Assembly: GCF_042434395.1 (NCBI RefSeq)
Contig: NZ_JBHLTP010000013.1
Span: forward strand, 558,001-622,000
DNA from: Pontibacillus salicampi
GTDB taxonomy: Bacteria > Bacillota > Bacilli > Bacillales > BH030062
DNA length: 64,000 bases
Direction of reading: 5' to 3'
A model generated the notes under the pieces. The model worked only from the letters and a program-made list of their open reading frames with translations. It did not search any database and was not told where the DNA came from. Below, one piece after another: positions 26,637 through 34,879 of the stretch. The position numbers were made by a program, and so were the translations under genes. Positions within the stretch are counted from its first letter, which is position 1. Each line of letters begins with the position of its first letter.

Positions 26637-27227
26637 GTGTATACAATGAAGAAGATATTTATATTACTATTTTTAACCATTTTCATCTATGTAGCCTATA
26701 CTGGATACTCGATGTGGAATTTTTCTAAACCTTACCCGCCAGAAAAGACAGATGCAGCAATCGTATTAGGTGCAGCAGCATACTATGATGACCCTTCTCC
26801 AGTATTCGAGGAACGTATAAAGCACGGCATAAAATTGTACGAAGACGGCTATGTGGACTCGTTAATCTTTACTGGAGGAAAGGGGGATGGGGCTGCATAC
26901 GCAGAAGCAGAAGTAGCTCAAAGATACGCTATAGAAAATGGGGTACCGGCTGAAGATATTTATATAGAGACAGCTTCTAAAATAACAGAACAAAACTTAG
27001 AGAATGCCAAAGGAATTGGAACAGATGATACCTTTAATGAATACACGATTGTTAGTGATCCCTTCCATACTAAGCGTGCTGTAGCGATGGCGAGGGAATT
27101 AGAAATGGATGCGATTGCTTCTCCTACCGAGACATCAGCGTATCAAAGCCTCGAAACCAAGCTGCCGTTTTTTATACGGGAATGGGCTTTCTATGTAGGA
27201 TATCAAGCTAGCGCTCTCTTTCGATAA
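26637..27227 (+). CDS. YdcF family protein (DUF218), membrane-anchored
   Basis: About 196 residues; GTG at 26637 (MYTMKKIF) is preferred, six bases after AGGAGGTG, though TTG 26634 or GTG 26628 are possible. One N-terminal membrane helix (about 5-22), then a DUF218 domain: DAAIVLGAAAYYDDPSPVFEERI, SLIFTGGKGDG, EAEVAQRYAIENGVPAEDIYIE, SKITEQNLENA and VSDPFHTKRA. Family includes SanA-like envelope proteins; biochemical role unsettled. The stop codon is immediately followed by the promoter of the MutS2-like gene leader. Confidence 0.85.
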   Translation: MYTMKKIFILLFLTIFIYVAYTGYSMWNFSKPYPPEKTDAAIVLGAAAYYDDPSPVFEERIKHGIKLYEDGYVDSLIFTGGKGDGAAYAEAEVAQRYAIENGVPAEDIYIETASKITEQNLENAKGIGTDDTFNEYTIVSDPFHTKRAVAMARELEMDAIASPTETSAYQSLETKLPFFIREWAFYVGYQASALFR

Positions 27228-27228
27228 G

Positions 27229-27257
27229 TTGACAGCTCTAAAGGAATTGCATATACT
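27229..27257 (+). promoter_or_regulatory. Sigma-A promoter of the mutS2-like leader transcript
   Basis: TTGACA (27229-27234), exactly 17 bp, TATACT (27252-27257). A transcript from about 27264 would have a leader of roughly 365 nt before the TTG start at 27629. Confidence 0.8.
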
Positions 27258-27315
27258 ATTTAGTAGAAATACGACAAATGAAATTAATCGACTTTACTTA
27301 TAAGGAGTATGTTTT

Positions 27316-27339
27316 ATGAAGGTTGTTGTTCTTAACTAA
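27316..27339 (+). CDS. Putative 7-codon leader peptide (MKVVVLN)
   Basis: ATG AAG GTT GTT GTT CTT AAC TAA, eight bases after AAGGAG (27302-27307), 50 nt into the predicted leader. Its last codons form the left arm (27326-27338) of a perfect 13-bp long-range pairing with 27419-27431 beyond the first terminator. A ribosome stalled or translating here would hide that arm, the classic layout of ribosome-mediated attenuation. Too short for homology; the case rests on the ribosome site and overlap with the structure. Confidence 0.55.
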   Translation: MKVVVLN

Positions 27340-27431
27340 CCCGTAACTATATACGGTCTCAAGAAAGTGAAAAAAGCTTGCTTACATGCAAGTGTAGTTT
27401 GTTATACACTTTTTTGAGTAGTTAAGAACAA
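27326..27431 (+). promoter_or_regulatory. Attenuator with mutually exclusive hairpins and terminator T1
   Basis: Elements in order: arm TTGTTCTTAACTA (27326-27338); hairpin CCGTA / TACGG (27341-27356); hairpin CTTGC / GCAAG (27377-27392); terminator AAGTGTA / TACACTT plus T run (27390-27415), which overlaps the previous hairpin by three bases; arm TAGTTAAGAACAA (27419-27431), perfectly complementary to the first arm. The alternatives suggest switching between termination and readthrough depending on leader translation. Confidence 0.6.
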
Positions 27432-27471
27432 TCAATCATAGCAAAACACTTCTTTCATCGTTAGATAAGAA

Positions 27472-27503
27472 GGCTGTGACGTAATTGTCATGGCTTTTTT
27501 TTT
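27472..27503 (+). terminator. Second leader terminator T2
   Basis: GGCTGTGAC / GTCATGGCT, nine pairs including G-U wobbles, loop of six, followed by nine T residues. It stands between the promoter and the mutS2-like gene with no gene before it. Confidence 0.75.
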
Positions 27504-27571
27504 GTTTTCTAATCCTCTGTAGAGGAGATAGAAAGCGATGTAGCGATTAAGATTCAAATGTCGTGTTTCAT

Positions 27572-27604
27572 GCTGTAATGACGTTGTTCATTGCAGCTTT
27601 TTTT
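27572..27604 (+). terminator. Third leader terminator T3
   Basis: GCTGTAATGA / TCATTGCAGC, ten pairs with one wobble, loop of six, then seven T residues. It ends 25 bases before the TTG start and leaves the AAGGAGG ribosome site free. Confidence 0.8.
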
Positions 27605-27628
27605 ATACAATTTTAAGGAGGATTTCCG

Positions 27629-29560
27629 TTGAATATACATGCATATCAAGCATTACAGTGTGAATGGATATTAAATGAGGTAGCTCGATTTGCAAAAACG
27701 AACAAAGGGATAGACACGATTCAGAATCTCCGCCCTACTGTGCATAGAAGGCAAATTGAACGGATGCTGGAAGAGGTTCAAGAAGCGGAGCGGATACTAT
27801 CCATCAGCTCTAGTGTTCCTATTCATAGTCTGGACACTGTCACGGATACTTTGGAACAGGCAAAAAAAGGTATGTTCATCCGTGCGGATCAATTTGAAAA
27901 GCTGACTGCGTTTCTGGATCACTGCGGAAAGCTAAAGCGATTTATGAGAGATAAAGGATATGCGGCGCCGACTATTTCGACCTATGTGGATTCCATCGCC
28001 GATTTAAGTGACTTAGAAGCAGAAATCCAAAGCTGTTTTCGGCACGGCAGAGTAGATGATTATGCATCGAAGGAACTTCAGAGGCTGCGCAAGCAAACTC
28101 AACAATTGCTCACAAAGATGAAAGAGCGGATGAATACACTCTCCAAATCCAAGAAGCTCTCTGCATTTGTGCAAGAGAGAGTTGTGGCTGAAAAAAATGG
28201 ACGCTTCGTCATTCCTGTGAAAGCTTCCTATCGAAATAAAATGAAAGGAACGGTAATTGACTCCTCCGCTTCAGGTGCTACCGTATTTATTGAACCAGAA
28301 GAGATAACAAATATGCAGGAGGAGCTGCAATTACTTCGTATAGCAGAAGAGCGGGAAGTAGAGCAAATTCTATATTATTTAACGAGCATGGTGTTAGAGA
28401 AAGAGCACGAGCTATATGTTGCTATGGAAACCATGCATCAGTACGATGTGATTTTTGCTAAAGCCCATTACAGTAAATCCATTAACGCTCATCCAGCTGA
28501 GGTAAATGACACCTATACTATCCAGCTGAAAAATGCTCGTCATCCTATGTTGGGGGAGGAAGCTGTTCCGTTAAATATTCATCTAACGCCAGACCATTAT
28601 GCCCTTGTTATAACTGGTCCAAATACGGGAGGCAAAACGGTAACATTAAAAACGGTTGGGCTGCTGACATTTATGACTCAAGTGGGGCTGCCAATACCTG
28701 CGGAGGAAGGAAGCTCCTTACATCTCTTTCATGACATATTTGTGGACATAGGAGATGGGCAGAGTATTACTGAGAATTTAAGTACGTTTAGCTCTAGGCT
28801 GAAGAATATAATTTCAATCCTGCAGGAGGCAAATGATCATAGTTTAGTTTTATTAGATGAATTAGGTTCTGGAACAGACCCAACAGAAGGTATGGGTTTG
28901 GCAACTGCTATTTTAGACCAATTATATGAAAAAGGGTGTACTATTTTTGCTACTACTCACTATAATGAAATGAAAGATTTTGCAGAGCAGAAAGAAGGAT
29001 TTGTGAATGGATCCATGGAGTTTGATTTAGAAACACTGCAGCCGACATATCGCCTGCTCCTGGACACAACCGGTAAAAGTCAAGCCTTCCAAATAGCTTT
29101 AAAGCTCGGCATGCACCCGGGTATTCTAGAGAAAGCTCATGAAATATCCTATAAAGAAAAGGCAAGCTATCGAAGTGGCATAGAGGCTATCAATGATAAA
29201 CAGCTAGTGAAACAGGTATCTGGTAATAGGTATGCCAGACAATCTGCAAAGAAGCCTTCTGTGAAGCATGAGGAACGAATTCCTGTCTATAGTATGGGAG
29301 ATAATGTAACGGTGTTAGCTACAGGGGAAACAGGTATTATATATAAAGGCCCAGATTCGAAAGGAAATTATATTGTACAAATTAAGGGAGAAAAACAAAC
29401 GTTGAATCATAAACGTATCCAGCTTCATATACGTGCCGAGGATTTATATCCTGAAGATTACGATTTTGATATCATCTTTAAATCGAAAGAATATCGTAAA
29501 ATCAGAAAACAAATAGATCGTAAGCATGTAGAAGGGATATCGTTAGAAGAAGAAGATTAA
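27629..29560 (+). CDS. MutS2-like ATPase lacking the Smr domain
   Basis: 643 residues from a TTG start with AAGGAGG (27615-27621). MutS2 core: N-terminal lever and coiled coil (about 1-290), ATPase with Walker A GPNTGGKT (330-337), TENLSTFSSRL (381-391), Walker B LVLLDE (406-411) and the FATTHYNEMK His, then a KOW-like domain (about 553-602, MGDNVTVL...GETGIIYKG). True MutS2/RqcU is about 785 residues with a long coiled segment before the KOW part and a C-terminal Smr nuclease; both are missing here, replaced by a 40-residue charged tail. Bacillus MutS2 acts on collided ribosomes, so a ribosome-binding role without cleavage is plausible. Expression seems controlled by the attenuator leader. 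Confidence 0.88.
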   Translation: MNIHAYQALQCEWILNEVARFAKTNKGIDTIQNLRPTVHRRQIERMLEEVQEAERILSISSSVPIHSLDTVTDTLEQAKKGMFIRADQFEKLTAFLDHCGKLKRFMRDKGYAAPTISTYVDSIADLSDLEAEIQSCFRHGRVDDYASKELQRLRKQTQQLLTKMKERMNTLSKSKKLSAFVQERVVAEKNGRFVIPVKASYRNKMKGTVIDSSASGATVFIEPEEITNMQEELQLLRIAEEREVEQILYYLTSMVLEKEHELYVAMETMHQYDVIFAKAHYSKSINAHPAEVNDTYTIQLKNARHPMLGEEAVPLNIHLTPDHYALVITGPNTGGKTVTLKTVGLLTFMTQVGLPIPAEEGSSLHLFHDIFVDIGDGQSITENLSTFSSRLKNIISILQEANDHSLVLLDELGSGTDPTEGMGLATAILDQLYEKGCTIFATTHYNEMKDFAEQKEGFVNGSMEFDLETLQPTYRLLLDTTGKSQAFQIALKLGMHPGILEKAHEISYKEKASYRSGIEAINDKQLVKQVSGNRYARQSAKKPSVKHEERIPVYSMGDNVTVLATGETGIIYKGPDSKGNYIVQIKGEKQTLNHKRIQLHIRAEDLYPEDYDFDIIFKSKEYRKIRKQIDRKHVEGISLEEED

Positions 29561-29566
29561 GCATGA

Positions 29567-29612
29567 AGAGTCTATGAAGAGGGTAACCTCTCTATAGGCT
29601 CTCTTTCTTATT
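29567..29612 (+). terminator. Terminator of the mutS2-like gene
   Basis: AGAGTCTAT-GA-AGAGG-GTAA-CCTCT-CT-ATAGGCTCT, a long interrupted stem followed by TTTCTT. Confidence 0.75.
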
Positions 29613-29681
29613 AGTTTCGAGTGATTACTTCTTTCGATATACTGTGGTAGGAAGCAGAAAAGAATTAGTAGGAGGGATTAC

Positions 29682-30434
29682 ATGCATTATGCTGTAATAA
29701 CAGGCGTTTCCAAAGGACTCGGGGCTTCTATAGCGGAGGAATTAATGCAGAAAGGGATACATATTATTGGTATCTCAAGATCTATTAATGAACGATTACA
29801 GGAAAAAGCAGACCAGCATCAGGTTTCCTATACACATTATTCTTGTGATTTGTCTTCGGTAGCGGATCTAGAGGAAGTGTTTGGGGCTGTGGCAGAGCGT
29901 TTATCACAAATAGAGGCGCAATCTGTTTATGTAGTGAATAATGCTGGAGTTGTAGAGCCGATAGATCGGGTGGGTTCCCTAGCCTCACAGCATGTAGTCC
30001 AACACGTGCATGTAAATTATATAGCGCCTATGCTTATCACCAATTTAATGTATCAGCAATTAGCGACGACACCGGTCACAGTTGTGAATATTACATCTGG
30101 AGCCGCTGAGAAGACTATTTATGGCTGGAGCGTCTATGGTAGTACGAAAGCTGCTCTGAACCACTTTACAAGAACGGTTGCGGTGGAACAAGGAGAGGGG
30201 AGCAAGCACGTGTCTATTGCCTTTAGTCCGGGAGTGATGGATACAGACATGCAGGGTGACATTCGCTCCTCTTCTAAAGAAGCATTTCAGGATGTAGAGA
30301 AATTTCAACAGATGAAGCAGCAGGGCATGCTTCGAGACACTACGGTCGTTGCCCAAGCTGTAGTACGCCTATTGTTTCAAGAGACCATATCAAATGGGCA
30401 GGTGTATCACGTTAACGACTTACTTGATGAATGA
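29682..30434 (+). CDS. yueD: (S)-benzoin-forming benzil reductase-type SDR (YueD)
   Basis: 250 residues, classical short-chain dehydrogenase. Cofactor loop TGVSKGLG (8-15), NNAG (about 87-90), catalytic Ser in ITSGAAE and YGSTK (Tyr-x-x-x-Lys); FSPGVMDTDMQ follows. B. subtilis/B. cereus YueD is an NADPH-dependent reductase of benzil and other diketones; the natural substrate is unknown. AGGAGGGA precedes the ATG. The next gene starts 10 bases after its stop, so the two form an operon. Confidence 0.9.
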   Translation: MHYAVITGVSKGLGASIAEELMQKGIHIIGISRSINERLQEKADQHQVSYTHYSCDLSSVADLEEVFGAVAERLSQIEAQSVYVVNNAGVVEPIDRVGSLASQHVVQHVHVNYIAPMLITNLMYQQLATTPVTVVNITSGAAEKTIYGWSVYGSTKAALNHFTRTVAVEQGEGSKHVSIAFSPGVMDTDMQGDIRSSSKEAFQDVEKFQQMKQQGMLRDTTVVAQAVVRLLFQETISNGQVYHVNDLLDE

Positions 30435-30444
30435 GGTGAACAGG

Positions 30445-31002
30445 ATGAACTTAAACGATTGGTACGAAAAGGGGATAACTCCGCAGGATTATATATCCTC
30501 TATGACGAAACATCAGGAAAACCTTATGCATGTGTATCGACATTTTGAACTTCCTGAAGAAGACAAAGAACAATTTGAGATGCTCCGAAATAGAGAGCTT
30601 TGCGCAATCATTTTGACAGAGGATTGGTGCGGGGATGCTATGCTCAATCTCCCTATTTTTTTAAAAATAGCGGGGGCTGCAAGCATTGACACAAGAGTGC
30701 TGTATCGAGATGAAAATCCAGAATTAATGGACCAATATTTAACCAATGGGAGTTCCCGTTCGATTCCGATTATAATTGTGTTCAATAATAACGGAGAAGA
30801 AGTTGCTCGTTGGGGGCCGAGAGCTCCCGAGCTCCAAAGTTTGGTGGACAATGCTCAACAGAATCTGCCGGAGAAGGATAACCCTATCTTTGAAGAGAAA
30901 CAAAGAGAAATGATTATGTTCTTAACGAGAGCCTATCGAGAGAATGAAGAGCTTTGGTCCAAAGTGTATATGAGTTTGAAGCAAACAATTCTAAATGTGT
31001 AA
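30445..31002 (+). CDS. Thioredoxin-family protein with WCGD motif
   Basis: 185 residues from MNLNDWYEKG (GAGGTG six bases upstream; longer in-frame starts overlap yueD). A thioredoxin-like fold with LTEDWCGDAMLNLP where a CxxC motif would be: only the first Cys remains, the second position being Ala. A cis-Pro appears in SRSIPIII. Family members in bacilli are uncharacterised; a classical disulfide exchange is unlikely, though a one-cysteine or peroxidatic function is possible. Co-transcribed with yueD and closed by a strong terminator. Confidence 0.85.
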   Translation: MNLNDWYEKGITPQDYISSMTKHQENLMHVYRHFELPEEDKEQFEMLRNRELCAIILTEDWCGDAMLNLPIFLKIAGAASIDTRVLYRDENPELMDQYLTNGSSRSIPIIIVFNNNGEEVARWGPRAPELQSLVDNAQQNLPEKDNPIFEEKQREMIMFLTRAYRENEELWSKVYMSLKQTILNV

Positions 31003-31006
31003 TTAG

Positions 31007-31039
31007 AAATCCCTCGCGGTTACCGTGAGGGATTTTTTT
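31007..31039 (+). terminator. Terminator of the yueD operon
   Basis: AAATCCCTC / GAGGGATTT with an inner G-C extension, followed by TTTTTTT. Confidence 0.9.
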
Positions 31040-31203
31040 GGGTTGCCATCAGAAATAAAAAGGAGATAAATAGTATGTTGAATGGATGCATTGAAGAAGA
31101 AATCCTAATTTACAATAAAAATACTTTATCCTAATGCTAGGTTAATATTATGACTTTAGTATAAAAATTGAAAAGTGGATAGGTTAATGAGATGAGATTG
31201 GAG

Positions 31204-31275
31204 AGACCATCAACAAGTATAACATTTGTCATTCTTTGTATTGACGACTGTTAGATTTGTTAGTGGTCTTTTTTA
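31204..31275 (+). promoter_or_regulatory. Leader terminator, candidate GlpP antitermination target
   Basis: AGACCATCAACAA (31204-31216) pairs with TTGTTAGTGGTCT (31257-31269), 11 of 13 positions, followed by TTTTTT. It lies about 80 bases before glpP with no gene immediately upstream apart from the already terminated yueD operon. In B. subtilis GlpP relieves termination at an inverted repeat in the glpD leader; the same control is inferred here. The remainder of 31040-31352 shows nothing else. Confidence 0.65.
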
Positions 31276-31352
31276 TTAATCAGTATTAGTAATTTATGGA
31301 AATAGATGGTGATGAACATGATTAGTTGGAACTATATAGGGGGTTTTGGGAA

Positions 31353-31958
31353 ATGAGTGATTCTCCTCGTTTGCGAGAATGGTTAGCAAAGGATCGTCTT
31401 ATTGCATCAATTAAAGATCCAAAAGCGATGGATGCCTTTTTAAAGACGGATATTAAGATAGCCTTTTTGCTATTCGGGAATATTAGCGTAATTGGCAAAT
31501 TTGTTAAACATTTAAAAGAACATGATCGAATGGTATATGTTCATTTAGATAAGATTCAAGGGATTAGTCATGATGCAGAAGGTTTAAAATTCCTGCATCG
31601 ATTTGTGGCGCCGTATGGCATTATTACAACGAAAAGTCACATGGTGCAAAAGGCGAAAAAGCTAAACCTTTCTACTATTCAGCGATTATTTTTAGTAGAT
31701 ACAGACGCCATTAAAAATGGGTTAGCGAGTATGGAAAAGGTGCAGCCTGATGCTGTAGAGATTATGCCGGCTCTTATACCATCCATGGTTAGTGAATTAA
31801 AGCTCCAAACCGATGTCCCTCTTGTTACAGGAGGACTGTTGACGAATCCAAATCAAATGAGAGAGGCCTTAGAGTATGGTGCATCAGCTGTTTCAACAGG
31901 GAATCCTGGGCTTTGGGATATATCTTATACACAACGAGTGGGAAGTGAATGGAAATGA
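31353..31958 (+). CDS. glpP: Glycerol-3-phosphate-responsive antiterminator
   Basis: 201 residues from MSDSPRLREWL; an upstream TTG is less likely because AGGGGG fits the ATG. GlpP family TIM-barrel-like protein: RLIASIKDP, FLLFGNISVIG, VHLDKIQGISHD, APYGIITTKSH, LVDTDA, DAVEIMPALIPSM and PLVTGGLL...GASAVSTG, the phosphate-binding end. Binds glycerol-3-phosphate and the leader RNA of glp genes to prevent termination. It leads the transporter operon and its stop overlaps ugpC (ATGA), so it probably regulates its own operon through the hairpin at 31204-31275. Confidence 0.95.
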   Translation: MSDSPRLREWLAKDRLIASIKDPKAMDAFLKTDIKIAFLLFGNISVIGKFVKHLKEHDRMVYVHLDKIQGISHDAEGLKFLHRFVAPYGIITTKSHMVQKAKKLNLSTIQRLFLVDTDAIKNGLASMEKVQPDAVEIMPALIPSMVSELKLQTDVPLVTGGLLTNPNQMREALEYGASAVSTGNPGLWDISYTQRVGSEWK

Positions 31959-33082
31959 AACAAGTTCAGTTAAATAACATTTGTAAATCATATGACGGCA
32001 AGAAACAGGTAGTTTCAAATGTAAGCGTCACTATAGAGCCAGGGGAATTCTTTGTTTTGGTTGGTCCGTCAGGGTGCGGAAAGAGTACCATTCTTCGCAT
32101 GATTGCTGGCCTGGAGGAAATCAATGGAGGGGAGCTACGGATAGGGGGTAACCGAGCAAATCATTTTTTACCTAGTGAACGAGAGCTATCAATGGTATTT
32201 CAAAACTACGCATTATATCCCCATATGTCTGTAGCCGATAATATTGTGTTCGGATTAGATGTGAAAAAGGTGCCTAAACAAGAACGAAAGAGAAGGTGCG
32301 TAGAGACAGCAGATATGCTCGGGTTAACGGATTATTTGGATAGGAAACCGCGGCACCTTTCTGGAGGGCAACGTCAACGCGTAGCGTTAGCACGGGCGAT
32401 TGTAAATGAATCGCCAATTTGCTTAATGGATGAACCGTTGTCTAACCTTGATGCCAAGCTTCGTGCTCATATGAGAGCAGAAATTCGACAAATTCAGCGT
32501 CGCTTAGGTCTGACGATTATTTATGTCACACATGACCAAGTAGAGGCTATGACGATGGGGGATCGAATTATGGTTCTAAATGAGGGGGAAGTTCAGCAGG
32601 TAGGACCACCATTGGACATTTATAATTATCCCGCTAATCCGTTTGTTGCTACGTTTATTGGCTCCCCAGCTATGAACTTAGCGAATGGTAGCGTACAGCA
32701 TGGAGAGATAATAATAGAAGGGATTTCCCCCATTCCCATACCAGAAGGGACGTACAACGAAGGGGAATCAATCCAAATGGGAATTAGGCCGGAGGGTATC
32801 CGGTATGTAACGGATACAGACGTTGAAAAGAATTGGACAAGCGTAGAAGTAACCAATGTAGAAGTGCTTGGCAATGAGACTGTCATAGCCTTTCACGTGA
32901 ATGATAGAGAATGGTATGCGAAGTGGACGGGACAATGGCGGGTGAACATAGGGGAGAGAATCCCTATCCTAGTTGATTATGATTCTATTAGTTTATTTAA
33001 CACTGAAACCAATCGCTTGATGAAAGCTCCTAGTTCTGAAGAGGAACATGTGCAGCAACGCAAGAAGGAGGCAGTGCAGTGA
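31955..33082 (+). CDS. ugpC: ABC transporter ATP-binding protein, UgpC/MsmK type
   Basis: About 375 residues; the start is ATG 31955 overlapping the glpP stop (ATGA) or ATG 31949. Nucleotide-binding domain with Walker A GPSGCGKST, Q-loop FQNYALYPHM, signature LSGGQRQRVALARA, Walker B LMDEPLSNLDA and switch His in VTHD, followed by a MalK-like C-terminal OB domain (about 240-365) containing GIRPEG. Powers import of glycerol-3-phosphate or glycerophosphodiesters by the ugpA/E/B products that follow. Confidence 0.93.
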   Translation: MKQVQLNNICKSYDGKKQVVSNVSVTIEPGEFFVLVGPSGCGKSTILRMIAGLEEINGGELRIGGNRANHFLPSERELSMVFQNYALYPHMSVADNIVFGLDVKKVPKQERKRRCVETADMLGLTDYLDRKPRHLSGGQRQRVALARAIVNESPICLMDEPLSNLDAKLRAHMRAEIRQIQRRLGLTIIYVTHDQVEAMTMGDRIMVLNEGEVQQVGPPLDIYNYPANPFVATFIGSPAMNLANGSVQHGEIIIEGISPIPIPEGTYNEGESIQMGIRPEGIRYVTDTDVEKNWTSVEVTNVEVLGNETVIAFHVNDREWYAKWTGQWRVNIGERIPILVDYDSISLFNTETNRLMKAPSSEEEHVQQRKKEAVQ

Positions 33083-34026
33083 GAAGTGAGTCCGTTATGC
33101 AGCGAACAGAATACGAGACGGCACCAGGGCAAGGGGGAACAGGGACCAAACTATTAGGGGGCAAGCATTTTTGGCAGGCTATGCTGTATTTGCTTCCTTC
33201 TATCCTTCTATTTTCCGTGTTTGTCTTTTATCCTATGTTCCGGACAATTTATCTAAGCTTCTTTTTAACGGATTATGATGGGTTACCGTCTGTCTTTGTG
33301 GGGTTTGAGAATTACGCATACATCTTTCAGTCGGATGGATTTCGTAAAAGTATGGTAGCTACCTTGCTTTTCGTTCTGATTACCGTTCCGGTAGGTGTTA
33401 TCTCTGCCTTATTTCTAGCATTGATTGCTAACGAAAAATTGAAGGGAATCGGATTTTTTAGAACTATCTTTTCTTCTAATATGGGAATGTCTGTAGCAGC
33501 TTCCTCTGTCATTTGGTTGTTCTTATTCCATCCAAGCATCGGTGCGCTCAATCAATTGCTAAGCTTTATGCATTTGCAGCAAATAGATTGGCTGCTAGAT
33601 CCGAAATGGGCGATTATTTCTGTTTCGATAACGACTATTTGGATGAATACTGGCTTTGCATTTTTAATCATACTTGGGGGCCTTCAGAACATTGATGAAT
33701 ATTTGTATGAGAATGCCAATATCGCTGGCGCCTCCTATTGGTATCAGCTACGGAGAATAACACTGCCGATGCTATCACCAACGATGTTTTTTATTATTAC
33801 CGTGTCGCTAATAAATGCATTTCAGTCATTCGGACAGGTAGATATTTTAACACAAGGCGGTCCGGCAGAATCAACCAACCTAATTGTTTATTCCATCTAC
33901 AGAGAAGCGTTTATCAACTACCAATTTGGGACTGCTAGTGCTCAAGCTGTTATTTTATTTTTATGTATATTAGTCGTGACTGTACTTCAGTTTACATTTG
34001 GGGAAAAGAAGGTGCATTACCAATGA
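33079..34026 (+). CDS. ugpA: ABC transporter permease, UgpA type
   Basis: 315 residues from a GTG that overlaps the ugpC stop by four bases; AAGGAGG is eight bases upstream. About 25 extra N-terminal residues precede six membrane helices. The EAA loop that couples to the ATPase is visible as YENANIAGASYWYQLRRITLPML. MalF/UgpA-type permease subunit of the carbohydrate uptake-1 family. Overlaps ugpE by four bases. Confidence 0.92.
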   Translation: MRSESVMQRTEYETAPGQGGTGTKLLGGKHFWQAMLYLLPSILLFSVFVFYPMFRTIYLSFFLTDYDGLPSVFVGFENYAYIFQSDGFRKSMVATLLFVLITVPVGVISALFLALIANEKLKGIGFFRTIFSSNMGMSVAASSVIWLFLFHPSIGALNQLLSFMHLQQIDWLLDPKWAIISVSITTIWMNTGFAFLIILGGLQNIDEYLYENANIAGASYWYQLRRITLPMLSPTMFFIITVSLINAFQSFGQVDILTQGGPAESTNLIVYSIYREAFINYQFGTASAQAVILFLCILVVTVLQFTFGEKKVHYQ

Positions 34027-34835
34027 GGTTAAGGAAAAAGTGGACGTTGTACATGTTATTAATTACTTCTTCTGTTCTACTATTTTTCCCTACCTTTTAC
34101 GCCTTCATGGTTAGTTTTATGGATGGGAAAGAGGTTTTACAGGGTAAGCTGTTTCCGAGTAGCTTCTCCTTAGACAATTATCAACAAGCATTTCAGAAGC
34201 TACCGTTGCTCCAATATTTATTCAATAGCTTTATCGTATCCTTTACTGTCATGCTTGGCCAGTTACTTGTAAGCAGTTTAGCTGCTTTCGCTTTTGTATT
34301 TATTCCATTTAAAGGCCGAAATGTTTTATTCTTTTTATTTATTTCAACCATGATGGTGCCATGGGAAGCTACGATGATTCCGAACTTTATTACCATCCAG
34401 AAGCTTGGGTGGATTAATACCCATTTCGGTCTGACGATACCGTTTTTTGCCTTAGCGTTTGGAACATTTTTGCTGCGTCAGCATTTTAAGACGATTCCAA
34501 AGGAGTTGGAAGAGGCATCTCAAGTGGCAGGATTAAGTCGGTTTCAATTCTTTTATAAAGTGGTGCTGCCAGTATCCAAAACGAGTCTTGTCACCCTTGG
34601 GGCCTATGGTTTTCTAACTACGTGGAACATGTATTTATGGCCCTTGCTTGTTACCAATGACGAGACCGTTCGAACCGTTCAAATTGGACTAAAGCAAATG
34701 CAGGCTGAGGAAATCTCGACAGATTGGGGGGTGGTAATGGCAGGGGTTATCGTTGTGGTGATACCGACGCTTCTCTTATTGTTCGCTGGACAGAAACAGT
34801 TGCAAAAAGGTCTAACACAAGGAGCATTAAAATAA
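34023..34835 (+). CDS. ugpE: ABC transporter permease, UgpE type
   Basis: 270 residues from the ATG overlapping the ugpA stop (ATGA), AAGAAGG upstream; a longer in-frame start lies inside ugpA and is rejected. Six membrane helices and the EAA loop LEEASQVAGLSRFQFFYKVVLP. MalG/UgpE-type partner of UgpA. A 44-base gap with AAAAGGGGTG leads into the binding-protein gene. Confidence 0.92.
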   Translation: MRLRKKWTLYMLLITSSVLLFFPTFYAFMVSFMDGKEVLQGKLFPSSFSLDNYQQAFQKLPLLQYLFNSFIVSFTVMLGQLLVSSLAAFAFVFIPFKGRNVLFFLFISTMMVPWEATMIPNFITIQKLGWINTHFGLTIPFFALAFGTFLLRQHFKTIPKELEEASQVAGLSRFQFFYKVVLPVSKTSLVTLGAYGFLTTWNMYLWPLLVTNDETVRTVQIGLKQMQAEEISTDWGVVMAGVIVVVIPTLLLLFAGQKQLQKGLTQGALK

Positions 34836-34879
34836 TTGGTTGTTCATGAATGATGAAAAAATAAAAGGGGTGCAGAAAT

